From Gordonia rhizosphera NBRC 16068 (lineage in GTDB: Bacteria; Actinomycetota; Actinomycetes; Mycobacteriales; Mycobacteriaceae), in contig NZ_BAHC01000159.1 of NCBI RefSeq assembly GCF_000298195.1, positions 1-40,437 of the forward strand: 40,437 bases of DNA, read 5' to 3'. A program made the translations under genes and the position numbers. Of this stretch, positions 7,574 through 15,861 are shown piece after piece. The notes beneath the pieces are model-generated. The model was not told the DNA's origin. It searched no databases and saw nothing but the letters and a program-made list of their open reading frames with translations. Position 1 is the first letter of the stretch, and every line of letters begins with the position of its first letter.

Positions 7574-9262
7574 TCAGGCCGAACCCACGGCCGCCAGATG
7601 GAGTTCGGGCACTCGTACCAGCTTGACCCTACGACGACCCGCCGCGCGACCGGCCGACTTCTCCGCCTTGTCGATGTTCTTCCAGCCGGCTCCATCGATG
7701 CGGCGCGCCCCCCGTTCGGTGAGCAGCGCGGGTACCTCGTCGCGGTCACCCGACGGCGTCGGCAGCCGGCCGTCGATGTGGTCGGCGAGGACGGCGGCGG
7801 CGGTTTCGTGCCCGCACACCCGGTTCATCCCGATGCCGCCGGTGGCGCCGCGTTTGAGCCAGCCGGCCACGTACACGCCGGGCACGGGTTGCCGGTCGTC
7901 GGCCGTCACCACTCGTCCGGCCTCGTTGGGCACGATGCCGCGGGCCTCGTCGAAAGGCAGGCCGTCGACCGGAAGGCCGCGATACCCGATGGCCCGCACG
8001 ACCATGGCGGTGTCGAGGGCGAAGGTCTCCGACGTGGGTCGCACCCGCGCGCCGTCACCATCGGCGAATTCGTTTCGGACACATCGCATTGAGTCCACTT
8101 TGTCGGTGCCGACGAGCTCCATCGGCGACACCAGGTAGCGGAACACGACACGTTTGTTGCCAGGTGTCGCGGATTGTTCCGAATACTCCCGTGCGAGCCG
8201 GATCTTGGTGGCGATGGTGGAGTCGAGGGTCCCGGCGTCGGCGGCGCTCTGTGTGTCGTCGTCGACGACGAGTTCATCGGCGTCGATGACGACGTCGACA
8301 CCATCGAGCAGCCCCATGGCCAGGAACTCGGAGTTGGTGTACGCGGCCTGCGCGATGCCCCGCCGGCCGAGGAGTACGACCTCACGAATCCTCGACTCAC
8401 GCAACGCCTCCAGTGCGTGATCGGCGATGTCGGATTTCGCCAGGATGTCGGGGTCGGTCAACAGGATCCGCGCGACATCGAGCGCCACATTCCCGTTTCC
8501 GACGATGACGGCCCGCTCCGAGGACAGGTCGAAGGTGGCGTCGGCGTGATCGGGATGCCCGTTGTACCAGGCGACGAAGTCGGTCGCGGCGATCGACCCG
8601 GGCAGATCCTCACCGTCGATGCCGAGACGCTTGTCGGTCGACGCGCCGCTCGCGTAGACCACCGCGTGATAGCGCTCGGCGAGCTCCGTGTGGGTGATTG
8701 CCGCACCGGATTCGCGCGGGCCGACCTCGACGGACAAGAAGTACTCGAAGTTCTTCTTGTGCGCCACCGACAGGAACGCCCGTTCGACGCCCTTGGTCGA
8801 GGCGTGGTCGGGAGCGACGCCGGCGCGGACCAATCCGTATGGGGTGGGCAGACGTTCGAACATGTCGACACGGACCGATGGCCCGCGCCGGACGAGCTCC
8901 TCGGCCGCGTAGAAGGCGGCCGGACCGGCGCCGACGATGGCGACGTGCAGCTCGCCGTCGGGAAGTGGTTCGGACTTCGCCGGGCGCAGCAGACCGCCGT
9001 CACCGTCGTGGTCGGTGTAGTAGTCGGCATTGATCTGCAAATACGGTTCGTCGCGCTCGGTGAGCTGATCGTCGGGGAGGATCGCCGAGACCGGGCACTC
9101 CTCGATGCAGGCTCCGCAGTCGATGCAGGCCTCCGGGTCGATGTAGAGCATCTCGGCGGTGAGGAACTCGGGTTCGGCCGGGGTCGGGTGGATGCAGTTG
9201 ACCGGGCAGACCGGGACACAGCTCGCGTCGTTGCAGCAGGGCTGGGTGATGATGTGGGTCAT
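7574..9262 (-). CDS. fprB: Ferredoxin-fused ferredoxin-NADP(+) reductase (FprB type)
   Basis: The 562-residue protein has an N-terminal bacterial ferredoxin domain (1-70) with cysteines 9/10, 15, 19 and 23 and the cluster motif CIDCGACIEECP (46-56). An adrenodoxin-reductase-like module follows: FAD site VAIVGAGPAAFYAAEEL near 112, ERLPTPYGLVRAGVAPDH, and NADP site VIVGNGNVALDVARILL. This is the architecture of mycobacterial FprB. It passes electrons between NADPH and iron-sulfur proteins. The ATG at 9262 follows the hydratase stop by four bases; an upstream open frame to 9397 overlaps the hydratase and is not used. Its place in a beta-oxidation operon suggests it supplies electrons to a flavoprotein or oxygenase of the same pathway, but no P450 or Rieske oxygenase lies in the window. 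Confidence 0.92.
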   Translation of the reverse strand: MTHIITQPCCNDASCVPVCPVNCIHPTPAEPEFLTAEMLYIDPEACIDCGACIEECPVSAILPDDQLTERDEPYLQINADYYTDHDGDGGLLRPAKSEPLPDGELHVAIVGAGPAAFYAAEELVRRGPSVRVDMFERLPTPYGLVRAGVAPDHASTKGVERAFLSVAHKKNFEYFLSVEVGPRESGAAITHTELAERYHAVVYASGASTDKRLGIDGEDLPGSIAATDFVAWYNGHPDHADATFDLSSERAVIVGNGNVALDVARILLTDPDILAKSDIADHALEALRESRIREVVLLGRRGIAQAAYTNSEFLAMGLLDGVDVVIDADELVVDDDTQSAADAGTLDSTIATKIRLAREYSEQSATPGNKRVVFRYLVSPMELVGTDKVDSMRCVRNEFADGDGARVRPTSETFALDTAMVVRAIGYRGLPVDGLPFDEARGIVPNEAGRVVTADDRQPVPGVYVAGWLKRGATGGIGMNRVCGHETAAAVLADHIDGRLPTPSGDRDEVPALLTERGARRIDGAGWKNIDKAEKSAGRAAGRRRVKLVRVPELHLAAVGSA

Positions 9263-9266
9263 CGGG

Positions 9267-10025
9267 TCACCGGCCCTTCCAGTTCGGGGCGCGCTTCTCG
9301 CGGAACGCGGTGGCGCCCTCACGGGCATCCTCCGACGACCGGATGGGTTCGTAGATCTCCCACATCTTGGCGAACCGCTCCTCGTTGGACCAGTCACGCG
9401 CCTTCGTCATGATCTCCTTGGTGCCGCGCACCGCGAGCGGTCCGTTGCGGGCGATCCGCAGCGCGAGTTCGACCGCACCGGCGAGGGCTTCACCGGGTTC
9501 GGTGACCCGGCTGACGAGCCCGGCCGCGCGGGCCTCCTCGGCGCCGACGAAGTCACCGGTCAGCGCCCACTCCATGGCCAGGGCGTACGAGACACGTTCG
9601 GGCAGCCGGAGAAGTCCGCCGCCGCCGGCGAGCAGGCCTCGTTTGACCTCGGGCAGACCGAATTTCGCGGTCTGCGAGGCGACGACGAGGTCGCAGGCGA
9701 GCACGATCTCGAAGCCGCCCGCGATCGCGTGGCCCTCGACGGCGGCGATGAGCGGTTTCGCGGGCGGGGTCTGGGCGACGCCGGCGAACCCGCGTCCCTC
9801 GATCGATGGCCGTTCGCCGGCCAGGAAGGCCTTCAGATCCATGCCGGTGCAGAAGGTTCCGCCCGCGCCGGTGAGCACCCCGGCGGTCAGCTCCGGCGTG
9901 TTGTCGAGGGTGTCCATCGCGTCGGCGATCGCCTGTGCGGTCGCGGTGTTGATGGCGTTTTTGACCTCGGGGCGATCGATGGTGACGATCAGCACGCCGT
10001 CCTTGGTCTCGGTCGTCACGGTCAT
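9267..10025 (-). CDS. Enoyl-CoA hydratase/isomerase (crotonase) family
   Basis: This is a 252-residue crotonase-fold protein. The oxyanion-hole segment is TGAGGTFCTGMDLKAF, the second backbone segment is EGHAIAGGFEIVLACDLVVA, and FGLPEVKRGLLAGGGG follows. Both acidic residues of classical hydratases are present (Glu106 in AGGFE and Glu126 in LPEV), which supports hydration of 2-enoyl-CoA to 3-hydroxyacyl-CoA. The start ATG overlaps the preceding SDR stop as ATGA, showing translational coupling. Gene order thiolase, 3-hydroxyacyl-CoA dehydrogenase-like SDR and hydratase gives a full lower beta-oxidation set. Substrate chain type is not readable from sequence. Confidence 0.9.
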   Translation of the reverse strand: MTVTTETKDGVLIVTIDRPEVKNAINTATAQAIADAMDTLDNTPELTAGVLTGAGGTFCTGMDLKAFLAGERPSIEGRGFAGVAQTPPAKPLIAAVEGHAIAGGFEIVLACDLVVASQTAKFGLPEVKRGLLAGGGGLLRLPERVSYALAMEWALTGDFVGAEEARAAGLVSRVTEPGEALAGAVELALRIARNGPLAVRGTKEIMTKARDWSNEERFAKMWEIYEPIRSSEDAREGATAFREKRAPNWKGR

Positions 10026-10786
10026 TTCGGTGCCATCCTGATCGCTCCGTCGAGCCGGATGACCTCACCGTTGAGCATCGGGTTGTCGATGATGGCCATC
10101 GCGAGTCGGGCGTATTCGTCCGGCTCACCGAGCCGAGCCGGGTGAGGGATCTGTGCGGCCAGACCGTCCTTGATGTCCTGGGAGAACCGCGACAGGATCG
10201 GGGTGTCGAAGATGCCGGGCGCGATGCTGTTGACCCGCACCAGCTTCCGGGCCAGGTCGCGGGCCGCGACCAGCGTCATGCCGACCACGCCGGCCTTCGC
10301 CGAAGCGTAGGGGATCTGGCCGATCTGACCCTCCCACGCGGCAACCGAGGCGGTCATGACGACCACACCGCGTTCGCCGTCGACAGGATCGTTGCCGACC
10401 ATGCGCGCCGCGGCGAGCCGCAACACGTTGAAGCTGCCGATCAGATTGGTCTCGATCAACGACGAGTACATCTCCAGAGACCCCGGGTTGCCGTCGCGCT
10501 CGACGACCCGGACGGTGCCGCCGCGGCCCGCGCAGTGCACGGCGGTGCGTAGCGGTGCGCGGGATTCGGCGAGGTCGAGGGCGGCGTTCACCGCGTCCGG
10601 GTCGGCGACGTCGGCGGGGCCGAACTGGACGAGGTCACCGAGTTCCTGCGCGACGTCCTTGCCCTGCGACTGCGGCAGATCGACGATGACGACGTGGGTT
10701 CCGGCGGCGATCAGCCGTTTGACGGTGGCCAGGCCGAGGCCGGACGCGCCGCCGGTGACGATCGCCGACGAGTTGGTCAACTCCAT
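10022..10786 (-). CDS. Short-chain dehydrogenase, type II 3-hydroxyacyl-CoA dehydrogenase-like
   Basis: The 254-residue SDR begins MELTNSSAIVTGGASGLGLA, the cofactor site TGGASGLG, with VDLPQSQG after strand 2, where an Asp favours NAD. The usual NNAG is HCAGRGG. The catalytic Ser is in TASVAAWEGQ and Tyr/Lys in YASAK. The overall pattern, including the C-terminal end NGEVIRLDGAIRM, resembles HSD17B10-type 3-hydroxyacyl-CoA dehydrogenases. The ATG at 10786 is preceded by AGAAGGGA about 11 bases upstream, which decides it over the longer open frame. It lies 52 bases after the thiolase and overlaps the hydratase start. Likely role: oxidation of 3-hydroxyacyl-CoA to 3-ketoacyl-CoA. Confidence 0.88.
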   Translation of the reverse strand: MELTNSSAIVTGGASGLGLATVKRLIAAGTHVVIVDLPQSQGKDVAQELGDLVQFGPADVADPDAVNAALDLAESRAPLRTAVHCAGRGGTVRVVERDGNPGSLEMYSSLIETNLIGSFNVLRLAAARMVGNDPVDGERGVVVMTASVAAWEGQIGQIPYASAKAGVVGMTLVAARDLARKLVRVNSIAPGIFDTPILSRFSQDIKDGLAAQIPHPARLGEPDEYARLAMAIIDNPMLNGEVIRLDGAIRMAPK

Positions 10787-10838
10787 GTCTGTGAAATCCC
10801 TTCTCTGATGAGTGATCTTGGGTTGCTTGAACAGAGGG

Positions 10839-12017
10839 TCAGGCGAGTGACTCGACGATGGTCGCGTTCGCCATCCCACCGGCCTCGCACATCGTCTGCA
10901 GGCCGTAACGCCCGCCGGTGCCGACGAGGTGGTGGATCATCGTGGTCATGATCCGTGCGCCCGAGGCGCCGAGCGGATGTCCGAGGGCGATCGCGCCGCC
11001 GACCGGGTTGAGCACGTCGTCGGCGACGCCGAGTTCGTGCTGCCACGCCAGCGGCACCGAGGCGAACGCCTCGTTGACCTCGAAGGTGGCGATGTCGTCG
11101 ACGGTGAGCCCAGCCTTGCCGAGGACCTTGCGGGTCGCCGGGATCGGCGCGGTCAGCATCATCATCGGATCGTCGCCGAGGACCGCGGACGCCACGATTC
11201 GTGCACGGGGCGTCACTCCGAGGGCGGTGGCCTTGTCCTCGCTCATGATCAGCAGCGCCGACGCACCGTCGGTGATCTGCGACGAGTTGCCGGCGGTCAC
11301 CTTCCAGTCGATGTCGCCGAACCGTTCGCGGTTCGCGTCGGTGCCGAAGACCGCGCGCAGCCCGCCGAGCTTCTCGGCGGTGGTGCCGGGACGGATCGAC
11401 TCGTCGGCGTCCACCACCCCGGTCGGCGTGGTGATCGGGACGATCTGGTCGGCGAACGCACCACGCGCGGCCGCCGCGGCGGCCCGTTCGTGGGAGCGCG
11501 CCGAGTACCGGTCGAGCGAGGCGCGATCGATCTTCCACTTGTCGGCCACCAGCTCGGCGGCGACACCCTGGGAGACGAGGGGACCGAACCGCGCGGTCAC
11601 CGCGGGCCCGAAGGGGTCGGTGTCCCCGCGCGCGCTACCCATCGGCACGCGGCTCATCGACTCCACGCCGCCGGCGATCACGATGTCGTACGCACCGGCC
11701 ATCACACCCTGCACGGCGAAGTCGACGGCCTGCTGGCCCGAGCCGCACTTGCGTTCGATGGTGCTCGCCGGCACGTGGACGGGGAATCCGGCGGCCAGAG
11801 CGGCCTGGCGTCCCGGGGTCGCGGACTGTTCGAGGTTCTGGCCGACACAGCCGATCAGGATGTCGTCGACGGTGCCCGGGTCGATGTCGGAGCGTTCGAC
11901 GAGGGCGGTGAGGACCTGGGCGAGCAGGTCGACGGGATGAACGTCGGCGAGGGCTCCACCGGCCTTGCCCTTGCCCATCGGCGTCCGAATCGCGTCCACG
12001 ATGACCGCACGTGGCAT
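10839..12017 (-). CDS. Acetyl-CoA acyltransferase (thiolase)
   Basis: The 392-residue thiolase starts MPRAVIVDAIRTPMGKGKAG. The nucleophile Cys91 is in ERKCGSGQQAV, the His motif is GHPLGASGARIM, and the C-terminal Cys is in TMCEAGGMANA, where the more usual GGG is AGG. NEAF, here in EVNEAFASVP, is present too. These are all residues needed for thiolytic cleavage of 3-ketoacyl-CoA. The ATG at 12017 has a GGAGG ribosome site (reverse complement of 12023-12027), which excludes the longer frame to 12080. It is the first gene of the minus-strand operon and is divergent from the acyl-CoA dehydrogenase at 12164. A GTAAAC-N9-GTTTAC palindrome with a TAATCAT core lies just upstream. Confidence 0.93.
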   Translation of the reverse strand: MPRAVIVDAIRTPMGKGKAGGALADVHPVDLLAQVLTALVERSDIDPGTVDDILIGCVGQNLEQSATPGRQAALAAGFPVHVPASTIERKCGSGQQAVDFAVQGVMAGAYDIVIAGGVESMSRVPMGSARGDTDPFGPAVTARFGPLVSQGVAAELVADKWKIDRASLDRYSARSHERAAAAAARGAFADQIVPITTPTGVVDADESIRPGTTAEKLGGLRAVFGTDANRERFGDIDWKVTAGNSSQITDGASALLIMSEDKATALGVTPRARIVASAVLGDDPMMMLTAPIPATRKVLGKAGLTVDDIATFEVNEAFASVPLAWQHELGVADDVLNPVGGAIALGHPLGASGARIMTTMIHHLVGTGGRYGLQTMCEAGGMANATIVESLA

Positions 12018-12056
12018 GTCTGACCTCCGTCTTTCAGAAAGATGATGCGCTGTGAC

Positions 12057-12077
12057 GTAAACTATGATTATGTTTAC
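12057..12077. promoter_or_regulatory. Operator candidate, site A (upstream of the thiolase operon)
   Basis: GTAAAC (12057-12062) and GTTTAC (12072-12077) form a perfect 6-bp inverted repeat with a 9-base spacer. Read on the minus strand it contains TAATCATAGTTTA, matching the core found in front of four other units in this window. It lies 40 bases before the thiolase ATG. Confidence 0.6.
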
Positions 12078-12110
12078 CACAGATCGAAGTGAATGGCGTC
12101 ACGAGTCCAG

Positions 12111-12141
12111 TTGACTGGGACCCACGCCATATTAGTATAAT
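12111..12141 (+). promoter_or_regulatory. Promoter candidate for the 12164-22120 operon
   Basis: TTGACT at 12111-12116 resembles a -35 element. TAGTAT (12133-12138, spacer 16) or the overlapping TATAAT (12136-12141, spacer 19) resembles a -10. The AT-rich stretch stands out in this DNA. Transcription would begin near 12148, giving a leader of about 16 bases before the ATG at 12164. Confidence 0.55.
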
Positions 12142-12150
12142 CATGAGCAT
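12138..12150 (+). promoter_or_regulatory. Operator candidate, site B (acyl-CoA dehydrogenase operon)
   Basis: TAATCATGAGCAT shares the TAATCAT core with the other four sites; the second half is poorly conserved. It overlaps the -10 region, so a bound repressor would block transcription. This is the weakest of the five sites. Confidence 0.45.
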
Positions 12151-12163
12151 GAAAGGGATCACA

Positions 12164-13342
12164 ATGTCGTCTACCTCGGTTTCCGACGATCTCGATGACC
12201 TGACCGCCATCCGGGACCTCGCCGCACAGGTGGCCGAAGAGCGCTACGCTCCGCTGGCTGCACAGTGGGACGCCGACCGCACTCCGGTGCCGCTGGCCGA
12301 GCGTCAGTTCCTCGGGTCGCTCGGGTTTCTGGGGATCGCGCTGCCGGAGCGTTTCGGCGGCTCGGCCGCCCCGCTGTCGCACGCGCTCACCGTCATCGAG
12401 CAGTTCGCCTACCACTGCCGCCCGGCCGCCTTCCAGATCTTCGAGGCCAACACCGGGCCGGCGCAGGTGGTCGCGCGGCTCGGGACCGAGGAGCAGAAGG
12501 AACGCTTCCTGCCGGGCATCATTGCCGGCGACATCACCATGGCCGTGGCCATCTCCGAGCCCGACGCCGGATCGGCGGCCACCGATCTGACCACCAAGGC
12601 CGTCGTCGACGGTGACACCGTGCGGGTCAACGGCAACAAGCGCTGGATCTCCAACGGCAGTGAGGCCGACGTCTACCTCGTCTACGCCCGCATGAGCGAC
12701 GCCCCCGGAGCGAAGGGGATCGGCGCGGTGCTCGTCGAGGCCGACCGGGAGGGCGTCAGCTTCGGCGCCCGCGAAAAGCTCATGGGCTTCCGTGGCATCC
12801 CGTCGGCCGACATCTACTTCGACGACGTATCGGTGCCGAAGAAGAACATCGTCGTCGAACCGGGTGGTTTCCGAAAACTGTTCACCACCTTCTCCATCGA
12901 GCGCCTCGGCAACACCACGATGAGTCTTGCGCTCGGCCAGCGGGCGCTGGATCTGACCATGCGCTACGTGCAGGAACGGACCCAGTTCGGCAAGCCGCTG
13001 ATCGAGTTCCAGGCAGTGCAGATGACCGTCGCCGACATGGCCCTGCAGGTTGAGGCGGCGCGCCTTCTGCTCGAACGTGCCGCATCCGCGGTGGTCACCG
13101 GCGACGACCTCCCGAACCCGCTGCACGTGTCGCTCGCGAAGTGCACCGCCAACGAGATGGCCAAGAAGGTCACCGATCTGGCCATGCAACTGCACGGCGG
13201 CAACGGGTACACCGAGGAGTTCGGCCTCGAGCGGATGCACCGCGACGCCCACGGCTGGGCGCTCGCCGGCGGCACCCCGACCATGCAACGCACCCGAATC
13301 GTCTCCGAGATGCTCGGTCGTTCCTTCGACCAGCGCAAGTGA
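12164..13342 (+). CDS. Acyl-CoA dehydrogenase (isovaleryl/long-chain catalytic layout)
   Basis: The 392-residue flavoenzyme has the FAD segment MAVAISEPDAGSAATDL, the KRWISNGSEAD segment, RTQFGKPL and MQLHGGNGYTEEFGLERMHRD. The position that carries the catalytic Glu in medium-chain enzymes (YEGT) is here AGGT, with Gly369. Instead Glu246 in FSIERLG sits where isovaleryl-CoA and long-chain dehydrogenases have their base. It should introduce a 2,3-double bond into a (perhaps branched) acyl-CoA using FAD, passing electrons to ETF. The ATG at 12164 has GAAAGGGA (12151-12158) six bases upstream; earlier in-frame ATGs at 12143 and 12149 overlap the promoter. First gene of the long plus-strand operon. 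Confidence 0.92.
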   Translation: MSSTSVSDDLDDLTAIRDLAAQVAEERYAPLAAQWDADRTPVPLAERQFLGSLGFLGIALPERFGGSAAPLSHALTVIEQFAYHCRPAAFQIFEANTGPAQVVARLGTEEQKERFLPGIIAGDITMAVAISEPDAGSAATDLTTKAVVDGDTVRVNGNKRWISNGSEADVYLVYARMSDAPGAKGIGAVLVEADREGVSFGAREKLMGFRGIPSADIYFDDVSVPKKNIVVEPGGFRKLFTTFSIERLGNTTMSLALGQRALDLTMRYVQERTQFGKPLIEFQAVQMTVADMALQVEAARLLLERAASAVVTGDDLPNPLHVSLAKCTANEMAKKVTDLAMQLHGGNGYTEEFGLERMHRDAHGWALAGGTPTMQRTRIVSEMLGRSFDQRK

Positions 13343-13353
13343 AAGGAACCAGC

Positions 13354-14124
13354 ATGAACCGCTTCGAAAATCGCATCGCCGCCGTCATCGGAGGCGGCTC
13401 CGGAATGGGCCGCGCAATCAGCCATCGCCTGGCCGCCGAGGGCGCCTTCGTCTACGTCACCGACCTGAGCGAGGAGGCGGCCGAGAAGGTCACCGCCGAG
13501 ATCGAGGAGAAGGGCGGCAAGGGCAAGGCCGTCCGGGTCGACGCCACCGACACCGCCTCGCTCCAGGCGCTGTTCGACACCATCGAGGCCGAACACGGTG
13601 TCCTGCACGTGCTGCACGCCCAGGTCGGTATGCCCGGTCCCGGCGGGCTCGAGCTCGACGATGCCGCGTGGCAGCGCAACATCGACGTCAACGTGAAGAC
13701 CGCGTATTACTCGACGACGATGGCATTCCCGTTGCTGCGCAAGGCGAACGGCAAGGGCTCGGTCACGCTGACCTCGTCGACGTCGGCCCTCATCGGTTCG
13801 CCGTTCAGCCCGATCTACTCGATGACCAAGGGGTCGCTGGTGCCCTTCGGCCGTGCACTGGCGCTCAACGGCGCCAAGGACGGTATCCGCGTCAACGTCA
13901 TCTGCCCGGGTCAGGTCAAAACTCCGATGCTGGCCCAGTTCTTCGGACGTGAGCCGGGTGCGGACGTGTCGGCACTGACGGCCGACTTCGTCAAGACCAT
14001 CCCGCTCGGCCGTGGCGCCGAACCGGAGGAGATCGCGTCGGTCATCGCGTTCCTCAACAGCGATGACGCCAGCTATGTCACCGGCACGACGATCCCCGTC
14101 GACGGCGGACTCACCGCCCAGTGA
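13354..14124 (+). CDS. Short-chain dehydrogenase/reductase
   Basis: This 256-residue classical SDR starts MNRFENRIAAVIGGGSGMGR, with GGGSGMG as the cofactor motif and TDLSEEAAE after strand 2 (Asp suggests NAD). The catalytic Ser is in TSSTSALIGS and Tyr/Lys in YSMTK. The NNAG motif is replaced by HAQVG, an unusual loop next to the active site. The end VTGTTIPVDGGLTA is typical of the family. A GAAAGGA site (13341-13347) precedes the ATG, which starts 11 bases after the dehydrogenase stop. In this operon a 3-hydroxyacyl-CoA or cyclic alcohol dehydrogenase is likely, but the substrate is not determined. Confidence 0.87.
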   Translation: MNRFENRIAAVIGGGSGMGRAISHRLAAEGAFVYVTDLSEEAAEKVTAEIEEKGGKGKAVRVDATDTASLQALFDTIEAEHGVLHVLHAQVGMPGPGGLELDDAAWQRNIDVNVKTAYYSTTMAFPLLRKANGKGSVTLTSSTSALIGSPFSPIYSMTKGSLVPFGRALALNGAKDGIRVNVICPGQVKTPMLAQFFGREPGADVSALTADFVKTIPLGRGAEPEEIASVIAFLNSDDASYVTGTTIPVDGGLTAQ

Positions 14125-14174
14125 TGCTGCCGCCCAGCGCGTTCTGACCACATCGACTCCGAGGAACTCGTCTC

Positions 14175-15830
14175 ATGACCGTCTACACCGACTTGAAACC
14201 CAACTTCCCCAATCCGGAGGACTGGACGCTCGCCGCGGTGCTGCGCATCCACGCCGCCGACACCCCCAACGCATCGTGCCTGCTCGCGCCGGAGGAGGAC
14301 GTCGAGTTTAGCTACGCCGAAGCACTTCTCGACGCAGAGAAGATCGCCGGCTCCTGGGATACCGCGGGTGCCAAGCGCGGCGACCGGGTGGTGATCATGG
14401 CGCTGAACTCCTCGCGTCTGGTGCTGAGCTGGTGGGCGACCGCCGTCGGCGGGACGGTGCAGGTGCCGGTGAACACCAACTACGAGGGCGAGTTCCTGCG
14501 TCATCAGCTCGATGTGGTGAACGCCCGCTGGGCGGTCATCGACGATGCGTTCGCGCAGCGCTTCGTCGCCCTCGGCGACAAGGCGCGGGGTATCGAGAAG
14601 TTCTGGGTCATCGACAACGGACAGCTCGACGCGGCGCTGGCCACCCTGCGCGACAACGGTTTTGCCGCCGCGGCTTGGGATGAGCTGCGCAGCGGTGAGC
14701 CACTGGAGGCGCCGGCCCCGCGTGCCGACGAGCTGGGCGCGATCTTCTTTACCTCGGGCACCACCGGCCCGTCCAAGGGTGTCGCGATGCCGCATTCGCA
14801 GCTCTACTTCTTCGCGCAGTCGGTGGTGTCGCTGACGCGGCTCACCGCCGACGACCGCTACCTCACCACGACTCCGCTGTTCCACGGCAACGCCCAGTTC
14901 ATGGCGGTGTTCCCGGCGCTGGTGGCCGGTGCCAGCGCGGTCATCCGGCCGAAGTTCAGTGCCAGCCGCTGGATCGATCACGTCCGCGACTCGGGTGTGA
15001 CGGTCACCAATTTCGTCGGCGTGATGATGGACTTCGCCTGGAAGCAGGCTCCCCGCCCGGACGACCTCGACAACAAACTGCGTTGCATCTACGCCGCCCC
15101 GATCGCGTCGACGATCGTCGAGGAGTTCAAGGCGCGCTACGGCATCGAGGCCTTCGTCAACGCGTTCGGCCTCACCGAGACCTCCGCACCGATCCTGTCG
15201 CCCTACGGTGTGGACATCCCGCCGGGTGCCGCGGGCCTGCAGGCCACCGACTGGTTCGACATCCGGCTCGTCGACCCCGAGACGGACCGGGAGGTTGCCG
15301 TCGGCGAGGTCGGTGAACTGGTGGTGCGGCCGATCGCCCCGTGGACGTGCAGCATGGGCTACTACGGGATGCCGGAGAAGACCGTCGAGGCGTGGCGCAA
15401 CCTGTGGTTCCACACCGGCGACGCGCTGCGACGCGACGCGGACGGCTGGTTCTACTTCGTCGACCGCTACAAGGACGCACTGCGCCGGCGCGGCGAGAAC
15501 ATCTCGTCCTACGAGGTCGAGCAGGTGGTGCTGGCCCATCCGGCGGTCGTGGAGTGCGCGGTGATCGGTGTCCCGGCCGACGTCGAGGCCGGTGAGGACG
15601 AGGTGCTGGCCGCGATCGTGGTCCGCGAAGAAGTCGATCCGGCCGAACTGCTCGCGTTCTGCGACGGACGCATCCCGGCGTTCGCGCGGCCCCGATTCGT
15701 CCGGGTCGTCGGAGAACTGCCCAAGACGCCGTCGGAGAAGGTCCGCAAATCGGTGCTCCGCGACGAAGGGATCACTCCGGACACCTTCGACGCCACCGCG
15801 CCTGCCACCGCTCCGGCCGGAGCACACTGA
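14175..15830 (+). CDS. Acyl-CoA synthetase (AMP-forming, CaiC/FadD-like)
   Basis: The 551-residue ANL-superfamily ligase has the P-loop FTSGTTGPSKGV (192-203), the aromatic/Asn acyl-site region NAFGLTETSAP, the HTGD motif, the hinge DRYKDALRRRGENISSYEVE and the C-terminal catalytic Lys region TPSEKVRKS. It activates a carboxylic acid with ATP to acyl-AMP and then to acyl-CoA. The overall look, with FRGMG replaced by LRRRGENIS, is closest to carnitine/crotonobetaine-CoA ligase-like FadDs rather than long-chain ones. GAGGAA at 14161-14166 is the ribosome site. It lies 50 bases after the SDR and 31 before the next dehydrogenase. Likely the entry step that primes a pathway acid for beta-oxidation. 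Confidence 0.92.
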   Translation: MTVYTDLKPNFPNPEDWTLAAVLRIHAADTPNASCLLAPEEDVEFSYAEALLDAEKIAGSWDTAGAKRGDRVVIMALNSSRLVLSWWATAVGGTVQVPVNTNYEGEFLRHQLDVVNARWAVIDDAFAQRFVALGDKARGIEKFWVIDNGQLDAALATLRDNGFAAAAWDELRSGEPLEAPAPRADELGAIFFTSGTTGPSKGVAMPHSQLYFFAQSVVSLTRLTADDRYLTTTPLFHGNAQFMAVFPALVAGASAVIRPKFSASRWIDHVRDSGVTVTNFVGVMMDFAWKQAPRPDDLDNKLRCIYAAPIASTIVEEFKARYGIEAFVNAFGLTETSAPILSPYGVDIPPGAAGLQATDWFDIRLVDPETDREVAVGEVGELVVRPIAPWTCSMGYYGMPEKTVEAWRNLWFHTGDALRRDADGWFYFVDRYKDALRRRGENISSYEVEQVVLAHPAVVECAVIGVPADVEAGEDEVLAAIVVREEVDPAELLAFCDGRIPAFARPRFVRVVGELPKTPSEKVRKSVLRDEGITPDTFDATAPATAPAGAH

Positions 15831-15861
15831 AGTCAGCCTGCCGCACACCTGAAGGAACATC

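Noticed and set aside
14073..15860. Long open frame of 595 codons on the minus strand opposite the acyl-CoA ligase
   Set aside because: It is antisense to a gene with all ligase motifs and has no recognisable protein pattern. Long antisense frames are expected in high-GC coding DNA. The same applies to 12074-13288, 15961-17349 and 18374-19930 on the minus strand.
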